From assembly GCF_037975245.1 (NCBI RefSeq), contig NC_092573.1, forward strand, positions 6,571,001 to 6,635,000: a stretch of 64,000 nt of DNA, read 5' to 3'. This DNA comes from Apostichopus japonicus (taxonomy: Eukaryota; Echinodermata; Holothuroidea; Aspidochirotida; Stichopodidae). The notes under the pieces were generated by a model. That model was not told the origin of the DNA and made no database searches. It saw nothing but the letters and a program-made list of their open reading frames with translations. The position numbers and the translations under genes were made by a program. Positions 15,401 to 24,580 of the stretch are shown piece by piece; position 1 is the stretch's first letter, and every line of letters starts with the position of its first letter.

Positions 15401-18400
15401 TGAATTTGTTCTTTTATTGTTGCAATTTTTATCATTCTTTAGGCATATTACCAACGAGGCTTGACTAGAATGAAACTGAGGCAAAACAAAGGCATTTTGG
15501 ACTTCAACCGAGCATTGTCCCTGAATCCGGAGTTGTTCCAAGCATATCTGAGCCGAGCTGCATATTACGGGATGAAGAAGCGTTATTCAAAAGGAATATT
15601 CAATTGTAACGAGGCAGTTAGGCTGCAGCCAAATAGTGTCAGGGCATATCTCTACAGGTACTTGTTACTTATTCAGATCAATCATAACAAGGCAGTTGGG
15701 CTGCAGCCAAAAAGTGTCAGGGCTTATCTCTACAGGTACATGTAACTTACTTATTAAATGTGGAAATTTTGTGATGACTTTTTGTCCATTTTCACTCCTC
15801 GAATCAAATCTACAGGTCAGTCTTCCAAAACATGAGGTGTCAAGTTAGGAATTGTAGGGGGGGGGGGGGTTGTAATAGCTCCCTTAGTTTTTTGAATAAT
15901 TGTTTATGTGTTTGCATTTCTATGTGTGTTTGTGTTTTTCTTCTTCTTTTAATTTCTTTCATTTTCTGTTGTTTTGTTTAGTTTTGATGTGGTAACATTA
16001 GCCTTAGCTCCTCTATCTCACCATGGTAACATAGTATTAAACATAACAAAGTAAAGTATGAAATTGTGAGCCTGTAGTGGTCTCAAATAGAAGGAAGAAT
16101 GTTATGCCTTACTTTAATGTCTGCTAAGAACCTTGTCCATCGATCCCTGAAACGAATGGAATTTCTTCGTTCTACCTTGACAAACATGACCTGTTAATTT
16201 TCATACTGTATCATGTGGATATAATATGTTGATTAAGTTATCCTGAAAGAAGAGCTCTAAATCTTTAATATTTTTATCTATTTGAGGCAAATTTTATTGC
16301 GTTAAAATGTTATTTAAAACACAACCTCTTATTTAAGACACCTCTTATTTAAGACACAGCCTCTTATTTAAGACACAACCTTTTATTTAAGACACAACCT
16401 CTTATCTAAGACACAACCTCTTATTTCAGACACAGTCTCTTATTTAAGACACAACCTCATATTAAGACACATACTCTTATCAAAGACAAAATGGTTTTGT
16501 TGGGGATAAGTTTTATCTCAAAATGTCATATCTGTTCATTGTACTACTAACTTCATCATTGATTTAAATACATCGTTTAAGTCGGTCAAAATTGAAACAT
16601 TTCCTTTAGTTGAACATTATACGTCCCGATTAGATTGGGGGAAGGGATGGTTTTCATGAAGATCGAGGTAAGGGGAAGTTTTAAAGAAGGTGGTAAATGG
16701 GTGCCTTTATATGAAATGAGCAATTTTCTTGTAGAAGATAAAGCAGTGTGTGTAAAATTTAATGTTCTTTCTTTCATTTCTTTTCTACAGGGGTGCACTG
16801 AAGTATTACATCCAAGCATACCAGCTTGCTATCATGGATCTGTCCAAGGCCATTGATCTAGACACAGCATGTTCATTGGCTTACTTTAACCGAGCTGTAT
16901 GCTTCCACACCACGGGAGACTTTGACAGAGCACAGAGGGATTATGGGATTGTGTTAATGCTTGGAGAGGAGAATGCCTTGAAAGTAAGGAACAGTAATGC
17001 TCTTTGTCGTGAACACTGATTTATCAGCTCGTAATTGTGAACACTAATTTATCAGCTCTTTAATGTGAACACTGATGTATCAGCTGTTAATTGTGAACAC
17101 TGATTTATCAGCTCTTTAATGTGAACACTGATGTATCAGCTGTTAATTGTGAACACTGATTTATCAGCTCTTTAATGTGAACACTGATGTATCAGCTGTT
17201 AATTGTGAACACTGATTTATCAGCTCTTTATCGTGAACACTGATTTATCAGCTCTTTTTTGTGAACACTGATTTATCAACTCTTTATCGTGAGGACTGAA
17301 ACCACCTGGTAGGCTTTGTTCTTAAACTGATGGCCTTTTCATTTGGAAAATGTTTCTTCAAACATCCAGAATACATTACATAGTTTGTTTGACATTTTTT
17401 AAGTTTGATATTATATGTAAATTCACACTCATTTGTGAAAAGTTGTTATTTAAAGTAATTTTGAAAGACTTTTTCAATCAAACTGTTGATATGACTACAA
17501 GTGTTGACTATCTCTCTACTTTTTCCCTAGGTACTGATCAATCGAGGTCTGATGTATCTAGCACAGAAAGATTACAAGAATGCCAGAGAAGACTTCCTGC
17601 AGGCAGTCAAGGTATATCCAGGGTTAACAATAATAATAATAATAAACAGTTCTTATATAGAGCAACTTACAATAAAGTCTCGCCGTGCTGTACAAAAGAC
17701 AGTGAAAGATATGTACACAATATACAATAAGAGTAAACAAAACAATTATAACAATGAAAACAGGTGTGTCTTAAAAACAGTTTTGAACATCTCCACAGAC
17801 ACGACATTCTTGATGTTGAGTGGGAGTTTATTCCAAAGGAGGGTTGAGGAGTACTGGAAAGATCGCTCGTCATAAGATTTAGTGGACACAGGGTGCATAG
17901 AGAGCAATGATTGGGTGCTAGAGCGCAGACGGCGAGTTGGGGTATAACTTTGAACAAGTTCACCCCCAGTAGTGTGGCGCAATACCATGAATACATTTAA
18001 AGGTTACAATATTATTCTTTATGGATATCCTCATGATTGCCTAATTTGCATTGTATCCTTGAACCTAATCCCTGATTGTGACACTAATTAATGAGTGCTG
18101 ACATGAATGTCGTCATTAACTATATATTTTACTTTTCTTTTATTTCAACCCCAGGTTAACCCCAGGGATCCAAAGATTAGACACACACTTGCCATCTGCT
18201 GTCACAAGTAAGTTTGTTTTTATGGGACATCTTGTGAAGTGCCCACTCCCTTGACAGGTAGCAAACAAACTTGTGTTTGCTGTTTTCTGTTACCAATTTC
18301 CTGAGTATGTGATCTTATCAAGTAGCCAGCCTACCTATATTACTACCTGTTTGAAAAGCAGTAATCATATGCTATTGCATTATACGGCTCAACACTGTTC

Positions 18401-21400
18401 AATTCTCCACTCGGGGACATCAAAACTGCTCCTACCCAAATACGATGCTGATTGAAAGGTCATTTTCAGTCAACAGAGGTCAAAATCTGGAAACCTTGTA
18501 AACTTTCAACTCAACCATATCTTTTGATGAGTGGTTTTTCTGTGACCTATTTTAATTGATTGAGAGGGTTTTTCCACTAGTAACTGTAATCTGTCAATCA
18601 ACTTTCAGAAAGGTATTACCTTTGCAAGTTATCTGGAGCTTTTTTACTGGTTTTACTGGTACTTGACTAGTTGCTCTATCAATCAAGTGATCCCGTATAC
18701 AATATCCAAACTTATGAGGCAATGAACCATTAAGCCTGATAATTTTCTGGGTTCTGGATTTTTTTTTTTCTCTCATAGAAAATGTATTTAACATTATCAT
18801 CATTTTACGAAACAAAAACTACCTGTTAGTTGTAAACGTGGTATTTTGCAGACTATTTTGAATTACATATTTTGGTTAATTCAGTACATTATATACCGAT
18901 AGTAGTATTCTATTTAGATGATAAAGCAATTTCATCCCAATGTTTGTTTAGTTTTAAGAGTTAAAAGGACATCACACTAGCAATCACTTCTTGTGATGTC
19001 AAAAGACCTCTGAAGGCTTCGTTACTTGCAGATAGAATATGACCAAAGGGAGTAAAGATGAAAATGACAGATAATGTGTAGATTTGTACTGTCCTAACCA
19101 TAAACCACATATAATAAATCATGTATGTATTTATGTATTGTATGTTTTTTAGATCCTCCTGCAAGCAGGAACTCACAAAGAAGCCTCATTGGCTTATCAA
19201 AGCCGCAAGCTGACCGAAGTCAGTCTCTTAGATTCATATTTAACGTCCATGATTATGAATTGTCAATTGTCAACAACTCTGTAACTGGATACATTAATCT
19301 TGGAGTGACTCGAACCGGGAACCTTATGATTGGAAGGCACCGGCGTTACCCTCTGAGCTAAATCCGAAATCATATTTAGAGCAGACTACATTCTCACAAA
19401 TAACCACTGTTTAATAGTAAATTAATCATTTGAGGTACAGGTCACTTGATACTTTGCCTCATTCAGTTGAAAAGAAAAAACATTCCTTGAGAATTTGATG
19501 AGATTTACATTAGTACGTTTAATTCAAACTGTATAACTGTTCAATTTTTCTCTAATGTATCATATCGTGAAATAATCATGAACTTTTATCGAATATTCAT
19601 CGACAGACTAAATAGATTGGAAGAGGCTGTGAAGATCTACACGGAGGCCCTGCAGGTGAATCCTTATTTCTTGGAAGCGTATTTGGGTCGGGCCAGCGCC
19701 CTCATGGACTATGGCCACATGGTTACCATTACCCTTGCAAGGTACGTGTCTATGCTGCAGTTCCATCGACCATCTGTGTCGCCCACCACCTTGTGCTTCT
19801 GTTTTCAAGTATTTTTGTCAATCTACGAGATTCTCATAATTATTCTGATTTTTATTTTTGCTCCCCACATGGGTATAACCCTGCTTTTCTCTGACCTTGT
19901 TTCCTTATCAACCTAGTTCTTGATATCCCAAAGTCACCCATATTTTTTCTAGATATAAAACCACAAAATATTTTATACCTGGGGACTGATTATATTGATT
20001 TAATCGATAACACGTTGGCTGAAAACTAGTCAACGGCAACACACACTTTATTAAAAATTTGAGGAAACAAATCACCTCCACACAAGGAGATACTTTATTC
20101 CATTGACCACTTTGTTACCAATATTTTTTTTTCTTTCGTTTTCAAACTGTTTTGAGACCTGTAGTTTGGGTTTCAGTTCCAGTTTATTTCTCCACATCAC
20201 CTCAGTGAGGTATAAGAGACATTTACACGGTACATTTCAATAACCATCCAGAGGTTAACAGTAGGACAAAGAATATTAACATATTAAAGTATGAGCGTAG
20301 GGAGTATAAAGAAAAGAATGACACACTTTCTTTCAACGATTTGTGCTGAATAGTTTGAGAGGAGAGAGAGGGTGGGTGGTCGGGGAAGACTTTGGAAAAG
20401 TCTAAACATCAAAACAATTTTTCAAGAACCTCACTGGCTTCCTATTCTAGACCATGCGAAATACGAGACCGCATTGCTCCCTTACAAGGCCTTACTCAGC
20501 ATTGTCCAATACATCTGACTGATCTCTTGTCGGAATACCAGCCTTCTCGCTATCAGCAATCACCTTCACAGTGCTTGCTCTGTACCACGTCCGGTGACCC
20601 CTCGTTGTCTGTCGCAGCTCCAGCGACATGGAACATACCATCACATATTTGTAGCCTAATATCTGTGAACTCCTGCAAAACGCTCTCTCAAAACTTACCT
20701 GTTCAAGGACTGCACTTTTGTTAAAGGTCAGGGACACGCGACAAATTCCCCTCTTACTCTTCTTGGGATATAACTAAATACACTCAAAAAGTTGGAACCC
20801 AAAACGTTAATTAATTACATACTACTTAGCTAAAAGCAATATATAAATCTATATAAATCTACTGCATTATTATAATTATTATTATTATATTATTCTCTGT
20901 ACACACAGGAGAGACTGTGAGAGGGCCTTGCATCTAAATCCACAGAGCCTAGAAGCAAGGGTAGCACTGGGCTACAATCTGCAAGTATGTGGCAAATTCA
21001 AGCAGGCCTGGAACCACTTCACTGCAGCCTTAATTGCCAACCCGAGTGAGTCTTATATCTGCTTCATGAACATCAAAGCATCCAATGAAACAACCTTTTG
21101 TCCATTCTGTAACGGAATGGAAGTGTTTGCCTATTTCGGCTTCTTCCTTGACTTTACTCCTGCACATGTCTTTGGAACCATCCAATATCTATCCATGGAT
21201 ATGCTGATATATGCATAGAAATTTGTTTATTTCATTCTAAATCTATTACAAGTGTAGTGTTAGTTGTTTCTTGATTGAAGTCATTATTTCTCTTTTGTTC
21301 AGATAGTTGCATTGATTGTTGTGTATTTAAGCAAGGTCGGGACTGCCGTGAGCCTTATGTAAGAATCTTTCTGGATTACGGAAAAATCACAACTTTTGCT

Positions 21401-23956
21401 CCATTTTTTTTGGTTGCCTTCTCAGATTTCCAGCCGGCTCTCGAAGGAAGAGCGATTGTCTGCTTACAGATGAGTGACCCAGCGGCCGCTTTGAAAGATT
21501 TGAACGCCGCCCTGAGGATAATTCCCACCGCAGAGCTGCACACCAATAGGGGCGTAGTCGAGCAGTTTGTGGGAGACTCGACCGATGCGATGAATGACTA
21601 CCAGAATGCTATCAAGATAGATCCGACATACTCATTAGCGTACTTTAATGCTGCTAACCTTTACTTCCAAAATAGACAATTCATTCAGGTAATTGTAAAT
21701 AAGCTACAGGTAAAATGTGAATAGTGCAGAAATCATACCTCATACCCTTGCCCAACCCCCTCCCCCCACCACTCTCTAAAAAAAAATGCAAAAGACAGAA
21801 AATAGTCTAAGGAATTAAACTGTAATTGTCATTAAAGTGTTAAGATTATCAATGTGATACCTCACAACCCTTCCTACCACCCCCCCCCCCCACCCCCAAA
21901 AAAACTACAAAGTAATTCAAATATGCTGGGAAATGGGATAGAGTTGTAATTGTCAATTAAGTGTTAAGATTAATTATGAAATGCCGACATGATACCTCAT
22001 ACCCTTGCCCCCCCACCCACCCCCCCCACAAAAATAAATAAGAAAGTCAAATATGCTTTGAACTGGGATAGAGTTGTAGTTGTTGTTTAAATGTTAAGAT
22101 TAATTATCAACTTATTATACCATTGGGGGCAAGAAGTAATAGTTTCATAATACTTATATTCAACCTGATAGAACCTCCACTGCCTAACTTTAGAAATGCA
22201 AGCAACTCACTTAGTTTACAAAATAGCAGAAGTGTTTACATAAATGTGAAATTTTACCTCTCATTTTGGTTGCTCCATTTGTCATTTGTTATAATGTGCT
22301 ATTATTTCCTTTAGGCGAATCATTACTACAACAAGACACTTGAATTCAACCCCAATGATGAGGCTGCAGTCCTGAACAGAGCCATCACAAGGGTACGTTC
22401 AGGGTAGAGGGGGCTTATTATTGTTATCAATTTTGAATTTTCTTTTTGTCTATATAAAGTATGAAGACTGTTGGTTGTATATTATCTTTTGAAGACATTT
22501 ACACATGGCTGAACCTGAAATCCTTTAAAATACCATGAAGCCTTTTACATCAAGAGGTAAAGAAAGAAATTCCCCACATTAGTATTTTTTTGGTGGGTCA
22601 TCTGCATATGAATATCATTCCAACGTGTTTGAATGCTTAATCCTGATTGGCTAATAGTAGTGTATGAAGGGTGCTTAATCCTGATTGGCTAATAGTAGTG
22701 CATTAAGGGTGCTTAATCCTGATTGGCTAATAGTGCATTGAGGGTGCTTAATCCTGATTGGCTAATAGTAGTGCATTGAGGGTGCTTAATCCTGATTGGC
22801 TAATAGTAGTGCATTAAGGGTGCTTAATCCTGATTGGCTAATAGTAGTGCATTAAGCACAACTAAACAGTATTATTTTTGTGTTCATGATTCGATCTGCT
22901 GAAGTGACTCTTTCTTACTTCTTTCCAGGTGCTTCTACGAGATGCTAGGGGTGCTCTGGAAGATTTCCAGCACGCTGCATCTCTCAGTCCTTACTCTGCT
23001 CACATATTCTTCAACAGAGCAAATCTATTTGCATCTCTACGGCAGTATGAATTGGCGGAAAGAGATTACACAACTGGTAGGTTCCATTGACCCTTAAGAT
23101 TACACAACTGGTAGGTTCCATTGACCCTTAAGATAACACAACTGGTAGGTTCCATTGACCCTTAAGATTACACAACTGGTAGGTTCCATTGACCATTAAG
23201 ATTACACAACTGGTAGGTTCCATTGACCATTAAGATTATACAAACTGGTAGGTTCCATTGACCTTTAAGATTACACAACTGGTATGTTCCATTGACCATT
23301 AAGATTACACAACCGGTAGGTTCCATTGAATGTTAAGATTACACCACTGGTAGGTTCCATTGACCCTTAAGATTACACCACTGGTAGGTTCCATTGACCT
23401 TTAAGATTACACGAACTGGTATGTTCCATTGACCCTTAAGATTACACCACTGGTAGGTTCCATTGACCCTCATTTTATGAGATGCGTGTCACAAAATTGA
23501 GAAGGCATTTTGAAATTTCACACACAATGCAAGTATGTTACTTTATGAAGTGACCTTAAAATTGATACATTGTTACAGCAATTTGTAGCATTTGCATATG
23601 TGCCACCATTTTGCCTTGTAGAGGGCCTCCCATTTTGCAGAACACGTGTGATGAACAGCATTTGAGCTACTCACTCACTCACCCACCCACCCCACCCTCC
23701 CTCCACCCATGCTGTATGTCAGGGGGGTGGGGACAAGCCTGATCGAGTCACGCGAAGCTCTGCTCCTTCCCCTCCTCTATCATGACCTCACCGTAATATT
23801 TCATTTATCTTCTCTAAAGCATTAAAACTGTTGCCGGATGATCCAATGGTTCACAAGAGGCGAGCAGACGTCAGAAGTAAACTAGGACGGAAACGTGATG
23901 CAATCGACGACTACAGGCGAGCTGTGGACATTCAAAGCAAAGTTCTTGTTTATTGA
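457..23956 (+). CDS. TTC6: Tetratricopeptide-repeat protein, TTC6-like (3' part, 25 exons)
   Basis: Exons: 457-484, 1065-1120, 2298-2354, 3977-4054, 5249-5404, 5770-5860, 6634-6732, 7328-7512, 8514-8634, 9559-9668, 10420-10845, 11170-11263, 11716-11843, 13129-13348, 14296-14442, 15443-15657, 16791-16983, 17531-17611, 18155-18207, 19607-19741, 20909-21045, 21426-21688, 22315-22392, 22929-23076, 23820-23956 (stop TGA). All junctions are AG/GT and phases agree, giving about 1144 residues. The first six exons encode a non-TPR region: a basic KKKKKPLDP patch and a Trp-rich acidic stretch (EWVRGIWDEWFEEVFAES). From 6634 onward about 28 TPRs follow almost without a break, most ending in a Pro-capped helix (for example AIKVDP, ALQVNP, ALKLLP). 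TPRs form a superhelical scaffold for protein binding; the partner is unknown. The TTC6 assignment rests on the very long uninterrupted TPR array, the C-terminal end right after the last TPR and recalled family resemblance, not on a search. The 5' end is outside the window. The exons at 457, 1065 and 18155 are short and least certain. Confidence 0.85.
728..1000 (+). repeat. tRNA-derived SINE family B, copy 1
   Basis: Aligned by eye with the minus-strand sequence at 60147-59850. Both have the same head (TAGGAATCA..., CTCTAGAGTAAG), the same middle (CCTCTGGACATACAATCAG) and a tRNA-like segment ending in GGTGGAGGCT or a variant. In this copy the tRNA-like box B is decayed (TTTTGAATCCCAG). It lies in the intron before the exon at 1065. 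Confidence 0.75.
2757..3656. repeat. Minisatellite of 53/54-bp units forming 107-bp dimers
   Basis: About 17 monomers containing CATTTACATGTGATTGTAGG. Two variants alternate, one ending in TGAGTAG(T/C)TGCAAT and one in TATGGACACTTTGTAAT, so the higher-order period is 107 bp. The array lies in the intron between exons 2298-2354 and 3977-4054. The open frames inside it are products of the repeat, not genes. Confidence 0.95.
5861..6633. other. Intron with nothing recognised
   Basis: An 80-codon open frame on the minus strand (6166-6408) resembles no family I know and has no splice or promoter context. I see no tandem or inverted repeat here. Confidence 0.5.
7542..7800 (+). mobile_element. LINE (CR1/L2-like) 3' end
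   Basis: One frame reads GEQAFSHVAPLLWNKLPSEI and continues SLTSISTFKSVLK. This is the usual C-terminus of CR1/L2-type reverse-transcriptase proteins (F-x-x-x-A-P-x-L-W-N-x-L-P). It is followed by a short 3' UTR with GTTATATAAGCACCGG and an (AAT)n tail. The copy is 5'-truncated and intronic. Confidence 0.8.
8901..9208. repeat. 100-bp tandem repeat, about 3 copies
   Basis: The unit contains TTGGTACACTTTGCCCTTGT and GACAAAAAGTCTTCTTAAGA. Copies are spaced 100 bp apart (TTGGTACA at 9003 and 9103), with a more diverged first copy. Intronic. Confidence 0.85.
9714..10005. repeat. About 145-bp tandem duplication
   Basis: AATGTCTTGTATGCAGTT recurs at about 9722 and 9867, followed by the same CACCCAATCAGGTTTGT and CAGCTGTATCAATTCAC motifs. 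It starts 40-50 bp after the donor of the exon ending at 9668. A second, roughly 72-bp duplication (GGAGATCTACAATGATAAA) follows at 10030-10175. Confidence 0.8.
11400..11521. repeat. Polypyrimidine CTCCCTCCC-rich tract
   Basis: About 120 bp composed almost only of C and T, in CTCCC and CTCCCT blocks, in the intron between exons 11170-11263 and 11716-11843. The other strand is purine-only. Confidence 0.8.
12092..12247 (+). pseudogene. Duplicated splice acceptor and exon start of the TPR gene (pseudo-exon)
   Basis: The segment TTATTTCCAG plus ACATGCTTCAGGGCTGAGTC at about 12173-12202 nearly duplicates the real acceptor and exon start at 13119-13148. Identity continues through CAGGCTGCAGTTCAGTC. 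The copy then runs into CTTCACCCTACATCTGCTTC, a repeat of the sequence that precedes it, so this is a tandem duplication of roughly 150 bp. Read in the exon's frame it reaches a stop at about 12300 and shows no good donor. It could still compete for splicing. Confidence 0.85.
12296..13116. repeat. 20-bp minisatellite with a 300-bp higher-order repeat
   Basis: About 41 head-to-tail units of CATTGATACATTATCTATGA (type A) or CACTGATACATTATCTATGA (type B). The A/B order of the 15 units at 12301-12600 (AABABABBABBBBAB) repeats exactly at 12601-12900. The array lies in the intron immediately before the exon at 13129. Confidence 0.97.
13355..13580 (+). mobile_element. LINE (L2/CR1-like) 3' end abutting an exon donor
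   Basis: One frame reads FVSAPSLWNKLPFHVRDSPS, the typical L2/CR1 C-terminus. The 3' UTR contains TAAGCGCTATATAAATGTAA and ends in a (TTA)n-like tail. Recognisable LINE sequence begins about 6-10 bp after the 3' end of exon 13129-13348, whose donor is the weak GTTAGT. Confidence 0.75.
14630..14775 (+). repeat. Interspersed repeat family D, copy 1
   Basis: About 145 bp shared with 37657-37797: both contain ACACCTGAC(G/T)ATGATCA, AAGGGGAC(T/C)GGGG(C/T)TGAGAG and TGGTAGTTTGGTTTT followed by CGTGCCCAGG. I see no tRNA boxes or terminal inverted repeats; the class is unknown. Confidence 0.7.
15658..15735 (+). repeat. In-frame 78-bp duplication of an exon end and its donor
   Basis: The sequence at about 15613-15680 (GGCAGTTAGGCTGCAGCC..., CTCTACAG|GTACTTGT) is repeated 78 bp downstream (GGCAGTTGGGCTGCAGCC..., CTCTACAG|GTACATGT). 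The first donor follows 15657 and the second follows 15735. The 78 bases between them are open in the TPR frame and add 26 residues, with a second copy of the AVxLQPxSVRAYLY motif. Confidence 0.85.
16318..16490. repeat. 18-19-bp minisatellite
   Basis: About nine imperfect units of ACACAACCTCTTATTTAAG in the intron between exons 15443-15657 and 16791-16983. Confidence 0.9.
17001..17296. repeat. 28-bp minisatellite with a 56-bp dimer period
   Basis: Units of GTGAACACTGATTTATCAGC alternate between CTCTTTAAT and TGTTAATT endings, about ten copies. The array starts some 20 bp after the donor of exon 16791-16983. Confidence 0.9.
17620..18000 (-). mobile_element. LINE (CR1/L2-like) 3' end, antisense
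   Basis: On the minus strand a frame contains LVQSYTPTRRLRSST, then FQYSSTLLWNKLPLNIKN and MFKTVFKTHLF. These match the C-terminal R-x-L-R-S and L-W-N-x-L-P motifs of CR1/L2 proteins. Its 3' UTR ends in an (ATT)n tail at about 17625-17642, only about 10 bp after the donor of exon 17531-17611. Confidence 0.85.
19122..19362 (-). repeat. tRNA-derived SINE family A, full-length copy
   Basis: On the minus strand the head carries box A-like TTAGCTCAGAGGGTAACGCC and box B-like GGTTCGAGTCACTCC. The body contains GTTGACAATTGACAATTCAT and TGACTTCGGTCAGCTTGCGG, and the 3' end TTCCTGCTTGCAGGAGGATC. The same order occurs at 44769-45320. Confidence 0.85.
20390..20900 (+). mobile_element. LINE (CR1/L2-like) 3' end, decayed
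   Basis: Fragments in one or two frames read LHWLPI, ALLPYKALLSI, SVPRPVTPRCLS and SLKTYLF. Their order is that of CR1/L2 C-terminal domains, but stops interrupt the frame. The 3' part has TATATAAATCTA and an (ATT)n tail ending just before the acceptor of exon 20909-21045. Confidence 0.75.
21725..22100. repeat. About 120-bp tandem repeat with C-tracts, 3 copies
   Basis: Each copy contains AT(A/G)CCTCA(T/C)A(C/A)CC(C/T)T, a poly-C run, and (A/T)AATTGTCA(T/A)T(A/T)AA-like followed by GTGTTAAGATTA. Intronic, after the donor of exon 21426-21688. Confidence 0.7.
22622..22858. repeat. 37-bp minisatellite, about 6 copies
   Basis: The unit contains GTGCTTAATCCTGATTGGCT followed by AATAGTAGTGCATTAAG. 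It lies in the intron before exon 22929-23076. It carries a CCAAT-type ATTGGCTAAT core in each unit, which may be chance. Confidence 0.92.
23063..23470. repeat. 34-bp minisatellite built from an exon-intron junction
   Basis: The unit AGATTACACAACTG|GTAGGTTCCATTGACCCTTA starts with the last 14 bases of exon 22929-23076 and continues into the intron. About 12 copies follow head to tail, most carrying ACTG|GTAGG or GTATG, so the 5' splice site is present about 12 times. Read past the authentic donor, the exon frame stops after four codons (TGA in CCATTGA). Confidence 0.95.
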
Positions 23957-24580
23957 CTTAGTGTCGGAAAATGATGCTTGCCATTTTCATAACTTTGGAA
24001 GTAGACTGTTTGACTGTTATGTTCTACATGAATGACGTACTGCGGTTAAATACACATAGCATATTAAAGAGTCCCATGTGGTTCTTTTTTGTTAATTTGC
24101 TATTTAATCTGCTGGAATGCAGCAAAGTTGTTTGACTACTTCATTTCAGGTTTATAACACTACATGTGGTACGGTAGCAACACTGGGCTAGCTAGCTTAC
24201 CCCTTTGCTGCTGAAAGTGTCAATTATTTTTGAAACCTATCTGTTGTGGTTGTCTTCCCACGTTGCAATAGTGGTAACGTGTGTCTCTACCCACATCTTA
24301 GATATATGGTAAAAACACATAATGAATTGATAAAGAACCAAAAATCATTATTTTTGACTTCCCATTTGTACAGTTTATTTTGTATATGAAACTAATATAT
24401 ATATGTTTTTTAATAGAATGTAATATTTTGTGCTTTCATTAATATTCAAAGAAATTTATTTATTTACTGAAAATGTATTTTGATTAGAGACAGTTCTGTT
24501 TTTCTTCTATTACTTAAATTAAAGTATCGACATTCCGTCCAAAAGCTGGTAATAAAGAATGGCTCATTCTTACTTTTCAT
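23957..24580 (+). other. 3' UTR of the TPR gene with polyadenylation signal
   Basis: Follows the TGA at 23954-23956. A canonical AATAAA lies at 24551-24556, so transcripts probably end near 24575. The stretch is AT-rich with no further open frame. The exact cleavage site is inferred. Confidence 0.6.

Noticed and set aside
22622-23470. CRISPR-like repeat arrays
   Set aside because: Units are head-to-tail with no unique spacers and lie in introns of an animal gene; they are minisatellites.
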